Shown here: one piece after another, positions 24,901 through 30,498 of the stretch | Layout: every line of letters begins with the position of its first letter | Position numbering within the stretch: the stretch's first letter is position 1 | IMG/VR virus record: IMGVR_UViG_3300009320_000064 | Location: 1 to 36,436 of that record | DNA length: 36,436 nt | Origin: a virus | Direction: 5' to 3' (one strand) | Program-made: the position numbers and the translations under genes | The notes under the pieces: model-generated | Seen by the model: the letters and a program-made list of their open reading frames with translations, nothing else | Told to the model about the DNA's origin: nothing | Database searches by the model: none

Positions 24901-25028
24901 TCGTGGAAGGGACAGACCCCGATCAGGCCGTGACCGTTGCGCTGCAATTCGGTGCCGGCTTCGGCAAAAGCGTCCTTGATCGCGGTCTTGCGCTTGATCT
25001 CGTCAATGGCTTGCTGCCAGTTTTTCAT
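21969..25028 (-). CDS. DnaG-type primase fused to an ATPase/helicase domain
   Basis: The 1019-residue protein starts with a CHC2-type zinc finger (C39-P-F-H42 ... C60-F-G-C63), then a primase core and a Toprim domain (V-I-V-C-E-G-E-I-D-V-L near 250; D-P-D-E-A-G-D-K-G near 296). The second half has an ATPase domain with Walker A A-P-S-S-S-G-K-S-R-L near 660 and Walker B-like T-I-L-D-E-F-E-G about 45 residues later, followed by arginine-rich segments. This is the two-function replication protein of many phages and satellites: it unwinds DNA and makes primers. Its ATG overlaps the stop of the CII-like gene. Its stop lies inside an iteron. Confidence 0.9.
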   Translation of the reverse strand: MKNWQQAIDEIKRKTAIKDAFAEAGTELQRNGHGLIGVCPFHEDSDPSLHVYPEDGHYHCFGCGAHGDIFDLYQFIHNTDFGGVIKTLAQQFGVDLPENTPEQIIAEEKRRATSRLLRDIQIEAEKHLWSKRGKKAIEYLHGRGLADETIKKAHLGYWPSGNASKALLKGDRYARDQLRDVGFLASSRDDDREYDLMYKCILFPVFDRDQVVYMTGRKIDGKGHRKLKGRKAPALYGTEDLKGALAGVIVCEGEIDVLTLRQAGLTAVGLLGAGSRAGEAARLLARADQVALMLDPDEAGDKGMRRLALEVGTRALVVHPAYPEGCKDPNDMLQKVGQDKLVEFLGDVLSEAEPYLDWVQARILDDTDPINQARRISDEMMPFVAGLPKLEQDVIISRLAKTFKLSKTGLRTDLKAVAGHLQERQEKERAESGEGEAPKSWGAILLDRLSDHYQGLFYERGNEGTSLILYSPRRNETVPVSLANTRQITSAMAPELGDVTAWVLAQIPGMEARQASLVLLGALQRMVFDLKSRGGLTVVAEGLHVLGEGSERTVLLVDRGMRLIRRKGKWEQLGTPIIDEKYFIEQHRDMAGWLPSPWDIDVLNAPLKYSPEEALGLVQDALERAWEFRDGCDPQIHALLLFALPWVEMFPRKPFIHVRAPSSSGKSRLIAGWYAGRIPGMPGGMLPSSYFTTDASASGLTSLLGNSSLTTILDEFEGSETDKSRIAEILRVLRASALGGAGRLRGTRDLGARQTRLDLPCLAASIEPIGDRDADVNRWFVTELVHVHRRDPPEQILRRWIKDRGVDLEELRKSVLFGLVDRLAEVRAAYDEISNDPDLPGRDSIDARYLENVYPILAVARVLGRDWRDLACRIAEEKQQDFQEVTENRRGNRLLRAVLHAPIEWKKWEDRPIERTTMGSIIEEGISKDRVRFPEYGVILENDPLVEGAILIWVNWDTAGRSVLRDTEFKALLPTHLTKLARDCDSWVDHTNKRLEGSKANTPKKATAFRIRAEDFSNV

Positions 25029-25501
25029 GAAGCCTTCCGTTGTGCCTTCGGGTTGAGCCGCTCGTCTATCGCGGCAATCAGTACGTTGACGATTTCTCCG
25101 ACGTCCGAGAGTTCCTTCCGGAGCCTCACCGCCTCGGCCGTGTCAATCACATGGTCTTCCGCGGCCTTGAGGACCTCGGAGGCGACCTCGCCAGTCTCCT
25201 TCGTGAGCTGAGCGACCTTGACCATGAGGACGTTAGGCTCGATATCGGTCGGGTCCCCCTCGACCGGAACCAGCCTGTATCCGACCCTCGAGGCCAGGAC
25301 CCTGATCGGTTCGTGAGTCGAGAAGGCGTTGCACACATGGATGATCTCGGAGGCCGTTATCGGACGTTCACCGTTCGTCTTGCGGTAGGCTGTCGAGAGG
25401 TTGATGCCCAGAACCTCCGCCAGCTCTTCCATCGAGGCCAGAGCTCGAGGGCCTCGAAACAACTTGTAGAACGTGGAGGCCAGGGGAGGTCGTTTGCTCA
25501 T
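25025..25501 (-). CDS. CII-like phage regulatory protein (CP76 type)
   Basis: The 158 residues contain an N-terminal helix-turn-helix: M-E-E-L-A-E-V-L-G-I-N-L-S-T-A-Y-R-K-T-N-G-E-R (read in two parts, about residues 24-46), then P-I-T-A-S-E-I-I. The rest is helical, with a central segment on T-K-E-T-G-E-V-A-S-E-V. This matches the CP76-type CII regulators of Gram-negative phages, which are DNA-binding proteins with a helical C-terminal part. The location between cro and the primase supports it. GAGGA lies a little far from the ATG. The stop overlaps the primase start. Confidence 0.75.
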   Translation of the reverse strand: MSKRPPLASTFYKLFRGPRALASMEELAEVLGINLSTAYRKTNGERPITASEIIHVCNAFSTHEPIRVLASRVGYRLVPVEGDPTDIEPNVLMVKVAQLTKETGEVASEVLKAAEDHVIDTAEAVRLRKELSDVGEIVNVLIAAIDERLNPKAQRKAS

Positions 25502-25566
25502 TTGCGAATCAATCCTCGATTATTTGCTTGTCAACGCCAGTGTTGGGGTGCCAGTATCGGAACGAG

Positions 25567-25926
25567 ATGGGACACGGCGACGATAACAATGGGGACGATC
25601 GGGACCGCGAAGACCGGAAGTTCAACCTGTACGTCGACCCCGACCATCGGTTCGTCCGGTTGAGCCTGGGTAAGGATGAAGCCGTCATAACCCCCATCGC
25701 GTTCATAAAAAGCCAACCCAGCGAGGTCGAATCCCCGACCGATACGAGCATCGGGGATGACGAGGATCGACCCGCCAGGGTCTTACGTCTATTCGCTTCG
25801 AAGAAGCCAGGCTTCTCCGCGTTCAGCCGGCGCCGGGGCCCTCGCTTGCGATGCGATGAAAAGGACCCCGACACCGGAAAGCCTCGAGATCACTCGCCAG
25901 GACAGGGGGAACAACCCGATGAGTGA
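25567..25926 (+). CDS. uncertain ORF in the cro-CII gap
   Basis: The 500 bases between cro and the CII-like gene hold no clearly supported gene. The best unbroken frame is on the plus strand: 119 codons from ATG 25567, acidic, with Asp-rich start and R-K-F-N-L-Y-V-D-P-D-H-R-F-V-R-L. By hand count of its first 60 codons, about three quarters end in G or C, the second position is poorest, the pattern of coding DNA here. Against it: it opposes the leftward transcripts and has no good SD. The minus strand in the same register encodes hydrophobic peptides broken by TAG and TAA near 25790. Either strand may be real, or neither. Confidence 0.3.
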   Translation: MGHGDDNNGDDRDREDRKFNLYVDPDHRFVRLSLGKDEAVITPIAFIKSQPSEVESPTDTSIGDDEDRPARVLRLFASKKPGFSAFSRRRGPRLRCDEKDPDTGKPRDHSPGQGEQPDE

Positions 25927-26005
25927 GCCCGGGCCACCCTCCCGTGATAGGCTTGCGTTGAATACGCGCAACCCTGTCAACAGGAGGAAAAAGCATATCG
26001 AAACC

Positions 26006-26266
26006 CTAAGCAGCTTCTCTTGCGGCTTTGCCTTCTCCGTTTTCCGGCTCCATCAGCACCGCCCCTTTGGGAATTCCGTCGGGATACAGAAGCTCCGCTA
26101 CCGTGACTCGACCTTTCGTGGCAGCCGAGATTCGGGCAGCGAGAGGGGGAGAGGGGCGGCGTTGGCCTGCTATCAACTGACAGAGATATGCTTGAGAAAT
26201 ACCCAACCGTGCTGCCGCCCGTTGCTGATTGATACCTTGGTGAGTTAAGAATTGTGGAAGTGTCAT
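26006..26266 (-). CDS. Cro-like repressor, XRE-family HTH
   Basis: ATG 26266 has GGAG seven bases upstream; a TTG six bases earlier is less likely. The 86-residue product has a Cro/YdaS-like HTH: F-L-T-H-Q-G-I-N-Q-Q-R-A-A-A-R-L-G-I, then S-Q-A-Y-L-C-Q-L-I-A-G-Q-R-R-P-S-P. It lies divergent to the CI-type gene with a 124-base operator region between, the classic immunity switch layout. It should compete for the operators and promote lytic growth. The transcript starts near 26278 from the promoter at 26285-26313. Confidence 0.85.
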   Translation of the reverse strand: MTLPQFLTHQGINQQRAAARLGISQAYLCQLIAGQRRPSPPLAARISAATKGRVTVAELLYPDGIPKGAVLMEPENGEGKAAREAA

Positions 26267-26284
26267 TTTCAATCTCCAACTCGG

Positions 26285-26313
26285 ATAGTATTTGCATTCC
26301 GTTAATTTGTCAA
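26285..26313 (-). promoter_or_regulatory. leftward early promoter (cro operon)
   Basis: On the minus strand TTGACA (26313-26308) is followed after exactly 17 bases by TACTAT (26290-26285). The -10 box adjoins a TGCAAATA motif, the putative operator half-site, so a repressor bound there would block RNA polymerase. The leader to the cro ATG is about 12 bases and contains the SD. Confidence 0.75.
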
Positions 26314-26384
26314 GTGCAAACCTGGTTGCAAATTGTTGACAAGGATTCTAATGAATTGACAAAAGTTCTTTCTTATTGCAAATA
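26291..26384. promoter_or_regulatory. operator cluster between cro and CI gene (TTTGCA/TGCAAA sites)
   Basis: Motif TTTGCA or its complement occurs at 26291-26296, 26315-26320, 26327-26332 and 26376-26383. Two of these form an interrupted palindrome TGCAA-6-TTGCA (26315-26330). A 13-mer ending in TTGCAAATA (26372-26384) recurs exactly at 29185-29197 in the second early promoter. TTGACA also occurs at 26336 and 26356 on the plus strand and could serve the repressor gene, though no good -10 follows. Binding by CI and Cro is inferred. Confidence 0.6.
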
Positions 26385-26390
26385 GTGATA

Positions 26391-27335
26391 ATGCGGGATC
26401 CAGTAAATAGAATCCGTGAACTTCGAAAGCAAATGGATTGGTCTCAGGGCGTTCTTGCTGAAAAAGCCGAGATTTCGATCCCATTCCTTTCCCAGATAGA
26501 GACAGGGCGACGCTCTGGAACCATTGAAGTCTTGACTCGCGTCGCTACGGCTCTCGGAGTCACCTTGGATAGTTTGGGTATTGGTGCGGTTTTTCCAAAC
26601 AGTCTGAAAAAGGTTCTATCTAAAAAGGGTTGGAAGCTGTTGGATCTGGCTGATGCCACAGGTATCTCTCCTGGATACTTGTCTGAATTGGCCAATGCTC
26701 AAAAACCTGGCACCCATAGTGATTGGGTAAAGATCGCTTTAGCTCTAGAAGTTCCCGTAGGTAATCTGCAGTTTGTAGAATTCCATGGCATGACCGGTGT
26801 TCCGAGTTTGGACGGCGCCCTTCTGCACACTTCTCAACCTCACTACCGCCTCCCTGTCCGAGCTCACGTGATCGCCGGCCCAGCCGATGAGGTCGTCGAG
26901 GAAGTGGCTGGGGATCCTGAGTATTGGGAGTGGAGTTCTGAAGGCCCTGACGATAAGTGTAATGTCATCGAGATCTCCGGAGACTCCATGGGACCCGAGT
27001 TCTTCGATGGCGATCGTCTGGTCGTGAAGCGTGGCGAGACCCCTACATCCGGTGATGTAGTTGTTGTCGAATACCATCCGGACGGAAACGAAAAACAATT
27101 GGCCACCGTGAAGGTCTACTTGCAGCAGAGGGGCTTCGAACTCCTGGTCCCCCTGAACAGAACGAAATACCCGACCAAGGTCATGGACATCCACTGGAAG
27201 ATTACCGGAGTAGTGGTCAAGCACATAAGCAGAAACATGCGGCGTCGCTACCAAAGTCTGGTCGAAGAGTTCATACATCCAGGCGAAGACAACAAGGAAT
27301 CAGAAGAAGACGAGGGCACTCAGATGTCTTCATAG
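26391..27335 (+). CDS. CI-type repressor: two HTH domains plus S24 autopeptidase
   Basis: I start at ATG 26391 (M-R-D-P-V-N-R-I-R-E-L-R-K), giving 314 residues; no SD is visible, so a leaderless or weakly translated message is possible as for lambda cI. HTH 1 spans about residues 6-62 (S-Q-G-V-L-A-E-K-A-E-I-S), HTH 2 about 70-125 (L-L-D-L-A-D-A-T-G-I-S-P-G-Y-L). The C-terminal LexA/S24 domain has S199 in S-G-D-S-M, K241 in A-T-V-K-V, and an Ala162-Gly163 cleavage pair. The 37- and 42-residue spacings are close to lambda CI. RecA-stimulated self-cleavage and SOS induction follow from the family. The tail is acidic. Confidence 0.9.
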   Translation: MRDPVNRIRELRKQMDWSQGVLAEKAEISIPFLSQIETGRRSGTIEVLTRVATALGVTLDSLGIGAVFPNSLKKVLSKKGWKLLDLADATGISPGYLSELANAQKPGTHSDWVKIALALEVPVGNLQFVEFHGMTGVPSLDGALLHTSQPHYRLPVRAHVIAGPADEVVEEVAGDPEYWEWSSEGPDDKCNVIEISGDSMGPEFFDGDRLVVKRGETPTSGDVVVVEYHPDGNEKQLATVKVYLQQRGFELLVPLNRTKYPTKVMDIHWKITGVVVKHISRNMRRRYQSLVEEFIHPGEDNKESEEDEGTQMSS

Positions 27336-27477
27336 GTTCTTTGAATATCAGTTGCAATTCATCCCTGTAGGGTTTTCCAACACAATCATCCAAAGCTTCT
27401 TCGTGGCCCTAGTTGCTTTCGTTGGTGGGTTCTCTCACCGCCGGCGGAAGTATTTTTCATATGTCCAGGAGGACACA

Positions 27478-28056
27478 GTGAAACGAGGACCGGAACAGGG
27501 AAAGGCTCCTAACAATGGAGGTAATCATGAAAGAGGTCGTAATCTGTGGTGCGGTGAGAACGCCAATGGGCAGTTTCGCCGGCAAGCTGGGGATGGGGGA
27601 CTCGATGCCAGAAATGGTCAAGGCCTCACATGCTTACCTAATGAGGGCGCTCCAGGAAACGAAGGAACTCAACCAGTCGAGTCCTACATCGACCCTGGAG
27701 ACCGAGAGCCCGTCATTCTCGGAGTGGTCGGAGATTATTCCAGTCCCGATTTCTGCGCGGGAGACAAAATCCTGGTCGAACCCGGCGGGATCCCCGAGCA
27801 TGGAGACGTCGTCCTGGCGCGACATGTCCGATGGAATGACGACGAATCCACCGAAGAGTTCGACTTCGTACTCGGACTCTTCATTGATCGATCCGGTGTG
27901 GATGTCTTCTGTCCTTTCGGCAGCGGCTGCCGAGACACCATCTTTTTTCATGGGTGGTGCACGGTTGCCGCTGTGGTCCGCGAGCACTTGCGGTGCAACA
28001 TTCGAAGACGGTTTTCGGATCTGCATCTGGGCAAGCGAAGAGCTTCCTCAGATTGA
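27478..28056 (+). CDS. frame carrying a catalytically dead S24/CI C-terminal paralog
   Basis: From GTG 27478 (SD AGGAGG) this frame is open for 192 codons. Its first 60 codons look non-coding (Gly/Asn/Gln-rich). From about 27665 to 28019 it aligns well with the C-terminal domain of the CI gene just upstream: G-D-Y-S-S-P-D-F-C-A-G-D-K-I-L-V against G-D-S-M-G-P-E-F-F-D-G-D-R-L-V-V, then G-D-V-V, then V-V-R-E-H-L-R-C-N-I-R-R-R-F against V-V-K-H-I-S-R-N-M-R-R-R-Y. The nucleophile Ser is replaced by Tyr and the Lys by Gly, so no self-cleavage is expected. It lacks an HTH. It overlaps a longer open frame. Confidence 0.5.
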   Translation: MKRGPEQGKAPNNGGNHERGRNLWCGENANGQFRRQAGDGGLDARNGQGLTCLPNEGAPGNEGTQPVESYIDPGDREPVILGVVGDYSSPDFCAGDKILVEPGGIPEHGDVVLARHVRWNDDESTEEFDFVLGLFIDRSGVDVFCPFGSGCRDTIFFHGWCTVAAVVREHLRCNIRRRFSDLHLGKRRASSD

Positions 28057-28576
28057 TCTTGAAACACTCGAGTGTCTGAAAGGCGATATCGAGGCCTACA
28101 AGCTTCCTCTATTGCCCATCAGCTTCCACCAGGAGAGCTTGTTCCAGGACGACGAACGTCAGGACAGCCAGGGAGGTGAGGAATCGGCGCGCCTGGTGGA
28201 AAAGAGCAAGGCATTCGAGACCAGACTGTCCCGTTGTGACTTGTTACTCCAACATGTGGAATACCTAATGAAATACGAGGAATTGGGCATCATGCCATTC
28301 GAGCCAGCGCCATCGGTTGCGCTCGAAGAATACCAGCACCGGCGTTGTGAGATAGTCATGGATGAAGCGGCCCGCATCGTTCAACAGGCGGAGAACAAAA
28401 GATCAAAACTGAAAACCATGCGCGCCATGAAGAACGCTGTGACGACAGCCCAAGACAAGATTGCTCAACTGGCCGCCGATCATCCAGACCTGTCTAGGGA
28501 CATCGCTGAGTACTCCGAACTTCTGGATATGGGCCTTGCGAACCTGGCGATAATTGAGGAGGCTACCAAGCAATGA
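27527..28576 (+). pseudogene. mosaic ORF: thiolase-like start, out-of-frame S24 region, helical C-terminus
   Basis: ATG 27527 has a perfect GGAGGT site and opens a 349-codon frame. The first 45 residues have coding-like codon use and begin M-K-E-V-V-I-C-G-A-V-R-T-P-M-G-S-F, resembling the N-terminus of acetyl-CoA acetyltransferases. From about 27665 to 28019 the frame yields a Ser/Thr-rich sequence, because the real signal (dead S24 domain) is in the other frame. From about 28030 to the end this frame is again protein-like: acidic then helical (L-E-C-L-K-G-D-I-E-A-Y, later A-A-R-I-V-Q-Q-A-E-N-K-R). Two compensating single-base shifts, recoding, or sequence errors could explain it. The stop overlaps the next start. 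Confidence 0.5.
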
Positions 28577-29100
28577 TCCCCAATACCCAAGCAGCCATTT
28601 TTCTTGTTTGCATAATGATTGGTACAGGTTTTGTTAGCAACAAAGCGTTGGGAAAAATTTCAAAAGGCAAACCAGTAACACATAGAGAATGTGAGAAAGC
28701 ATGCCTTCAAGAACGTTGTTGTTGGCGTTGTGAAGATCAAGGGATCACCTGCGTAGAAAGAACAGGTCAATTCAGTGTATGTTCAAACCGATCCCAACGA
28801 TGCAAAACCAAATGCAAGCGGAAACATTTTTCTAAAATGCCATGGACAGAATACCCAAAGAATCCCGAACCGAAAAATAAGAAACTCAAGAATTTTTGCG
28901 AATGCAAGTGGGCCTGGGAACTGGCATGTAAAACTAACCATCCTCAGCCTTACGGCGACAACCGTTTAGCATGCATCAAGAGAGGATTCAGTGAATGTCA
29001 CAAAGAAAAACTGAAACAAAAAGGAAACAGAGCGTATTGCAGGGCAAGCTGCCAATGTAAGGAGAAAAAAAGAACGATTGAGAATCGACCGATACCTTAG
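28573..29100 (+). CDS. secreted cysteine-rich, lysine-rich protein (cargo gene)
   Basis: The ATG overlaps the upstream stop (ATGA). The 175 residues begin with a hydrophobic signal-like segment (residues 7-21, A-A-I-F-L-V-C-I-M-I-G-T-G-F-V), then a mature part with 16 cysteines in two clusters: C40, 44, 49, 50, 53, 60, 70, 77, 81 and C109, 111, 119, 134, 142, 156, 160, 162, with repeated C-x3-C spacing. It is very Lys/Arg-rich. Base composition is clearly AT-richer than in the phage core genes, a sign of separate origin. No family recognised. Likely exported and disulfide-bonded; a lysogenic-conversion factor, toxin-like peptide or inhibitor is possible, none shown. Confidence 0.75.
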   Translation: MIPNTQAAIFLVCIMIGTGFVSNKALGKISKGKPVTHRECEKACLQERCCWRCEDQGITCVERTGQFSVCSNRSQRCKTKCKRKHFSKMPWTEYPKNPEPKNKKLKNFCECKWAWELACKTNHPQPYGDNRLACIKRGFSECHKEKLKQKGNRAYCRASCQCKEKKRTIENRPIP

Positions 29101-29172
29101 CTATTTGAATTTCTACATTTTTCCATACAGACTGAAAACTTGCCCGAATATCTGCTATCTGCAAATTTAATC

Positions 29173-29201
29173 TTGACTTATTAACTTATTGCAAATACCA
29201 T
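29173..29201 (+). promoter_or_regulatory. rightward early promoter with operator motif
   Basis: TTGACT (29173-29178), 17 bases, TACCAT (29196-29201). The spacer carries ATTAAC and TGCAAA at the same offsets as in the cro promoter, and the 13-mer at 29185-29197 equals 26372-26384. A further GCAAAT site is at 29161. The predicted start is near 29208, 230 bases before the first gene. Confidence 0.7.
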
Positions 29202-29207
29202 CCACTC

Positions 29208-29441
29208 TAGAACCTCACCTCACAGGGGCGAGGGCTGACAACCTGCTTGCCTGACCCGCGGGAAGGAGACCCGGGCCTGAAGCTCCAGGCCGTAGGCGAC
29301 CCGGGCAACCCGACCAGCAGCTCCTCGGAGCGCATCGTGGGCATGACGGCAACAGGGACGGCGCGGCTGACAGACCCCTCGAGGCGAAGGCGAAACGGAT
29401 AGTCTTCAGTGAAGGGACAGATCTAGCGCGGGGGTATAGGT
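29208..29441 (+). other. long GC-rich structured leader of the rightward operon
   Basis: No convincing gene is seen in this stretch. It shows a perfect hairpin (GGCCTG-6-CAGGCC, 29274-29291), flanked by two copies of GACCCGGGC (29268-29276, 29298-29306), each with a CCCGGG palindrome. Composition changes abruptly from AT-rich (promoter) to GC-rich. A 19-codon ATG frame at 29344-29403 lacks a good ribosome site. An antitermination or attenuation RNA is a reasonable guess, not shown. Confidence 0.45.
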
Positions 29442-29738
29442 ATGCGAAGTAGCCTGAGCAAACGAGCGAAACGGCGAGCCGGATTCTTCTGGTTCGTGGT
29501 CATCGTCGGAATCTTCGGCTTCATCGCAACACAGAACTCCTCATGCGGCGACGTCCCCGAGCTGGTGTCTACATTGTCCCCCAACCCCCTCATCTCTTCA
29601 CCCTCTTGCGCCGCGGAACCGGCCGCCCATTGGTGGTGGATCCCTATGTTCTGGGTCGCCGTCGGATGTGCCGGTCTCTACGGTCTCGGCTGGACGTCGG
29701 ATAGGGAGGATCGGGAAAACGACAAGGAGGTCACATGA
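29442..29738 (+). CDS. small two-TM membrane protein, first gene of rightward operon
   Basis: The 98 residues have a basic start (S-K-R-A-K-R-R), a transmembrane helix at about 14-29 (G-F-F-W-F-V-V-I-V-G-I-F-G-F), a loop of about 35 residues with two cysteines, and a second helix at about 66-82 (I-P-M-F-W-V-A-V-G-C-A-G-L), then an acidic/basic tail. The topology is probably N-in with a periplasmic loop. It ends by ATGA overlap with the exonuclease gene. As the first early gene it could be a superinfection or host-takeover membrane factor, but no family is recognised. Confidence 0.65.
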   Translation: MRSSLSKRAKRRAGFFWFVVIVGIFGFIATQNSSCGDVPELVSTLSPNPLISSPSCAAEPAAHWWWIPMFWVAVGCAGLYGLGWTSDREDRENDKEVT

Positions 29739-30484
29739 GCGGCAACAACATCATCTGCGGTCTCGATACCGAGACCATCCCGAACGAGGACCTGATGGCG
29801 GCCATCATCCAGGAGGGACCTGACGAGCCTTTCAAGGCGCCCTCGAACTGGAAGGACGAAGCCAAGATCCAGGCCAACATCGAAGATCAGCAGAAGCGCT
29901 GGGAGGACGGCCTCACCAAGACCTGCTCCCTGAGCCCACTGCTGGGCCGGGTCTGCTGCCTGGCTCTCGACGACGGCGCCAACCTCAGCGGGGTGCTCTG
30001 CCTCGACGATATGGAGGCCGACTACCGAGAGGACCCGGACGAGGCGGAACGCCTGCTCCTCGAGGAGACCTGGAAGACCCTGTCCGACGTCGACGGGATC
30101 ATCACCTGCAACGGCACGAAGTTCGACATCCCGTTCCTGAACAAGCGCTCGGCCATCCTCGGTGTCCGCGTCTCGAAGGACTTCACGACCAGGCGGGGCC
30201 AACATTGGCCGAACTTCGACATCCAGCGATGGGTGGACGATTGGGATCCCCAGAAGCTGAAGGGGTCCAACCTCAAGGCCATATGCCGGGCCTTCGGCAT
30301 CGAAAGCAAGAGCGGAAACATGGACGGCTCACAGGTCTACGGCTTCTACCTCGACGAGCGCTGGGGCGAGATCAAGGAATACAACCTCGTCCAGGACACC
30401 AGACCCCTCGTTCAGGTCTTCCAACGCATCCATGCCGCCGGCCTGGTCCACCTTCCCGAGTCCAGAAAGAAGATGGCAGCGTAA
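29735..30484 (+). CDS. 3'-5' exonuclease, DnaQ-like / PolB exo2 type
   Basis: The 249 residues show the RNase H-like exonuclease motifs: I-C-G-L-D11-T-E13-T-I (exo I), N-G-T-K-F-D-I-P-F-L with Asp near 130 (exo II), and Y-N-L-V-Q-D-T-R-P-L with Asp near 221 (exo III). A segment L-K-G-S-N-L-K-A-I-C-R-A-F-G-I lies between II and III. This corresponds to the predicted PolB-like 3'-5' exonucleases found in phages without an attached polymerase. It would degrade or proofread DNA ends, in keeping with the ATPase and helicase genes that follow. The start is coupled to the upstream membrane protein gene. Confidence 0.85.
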   Translation: MSGNNIICGLDTETIPNEDLMAAIIQEGPDEPFKAPSNWKDEAKIQANIEDQQKRWEDGLTKTCSLSPLLGRVCCLALDDGANLSGVLCLDDMEADYREDPDEAERLLLEETWKTLSDVDGIITCNGTKFDIPFLNKRSAILGVRVSKDFTTRRGQHWPNFDIQRWVDDWDPQKLKGSNLKAICRAFGIESKSGNMDGSQVYGFYLDERWGEIKEYNLVQDTRPLVQVFQRIHAAGLVHLPESRKKMAA

Positions 30485-30498
30485 GGAGGCGACCGGGC

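Noticed and set aside
25509-25874. 121-codon minus-strand Ser/Arg-rich frame
   Set aside because: The Ser/Arg-rich composition is that of a shadow frame; other frames in this region are more protein-like.
27352-27477. Hydrophobic N-terminal extension of the S24-like frame from TTG 27352
   Set aside because: The TTG has no ribosome site, while AGGAGG precedes the GTG at 27478.
27527-28576. Functional thiolase gene
   Set aside because: Likeness to thiolases covers only about the first 20 residues; no active-site cysteine or histidine motifs of the family follow.
29220-29400. Possible tRNA in the GC-rich leader
   Set aside because: Only one clear stem could be drawn; no acceptor, anticodon and T-arm set with the conserved T-loop sequence was found.
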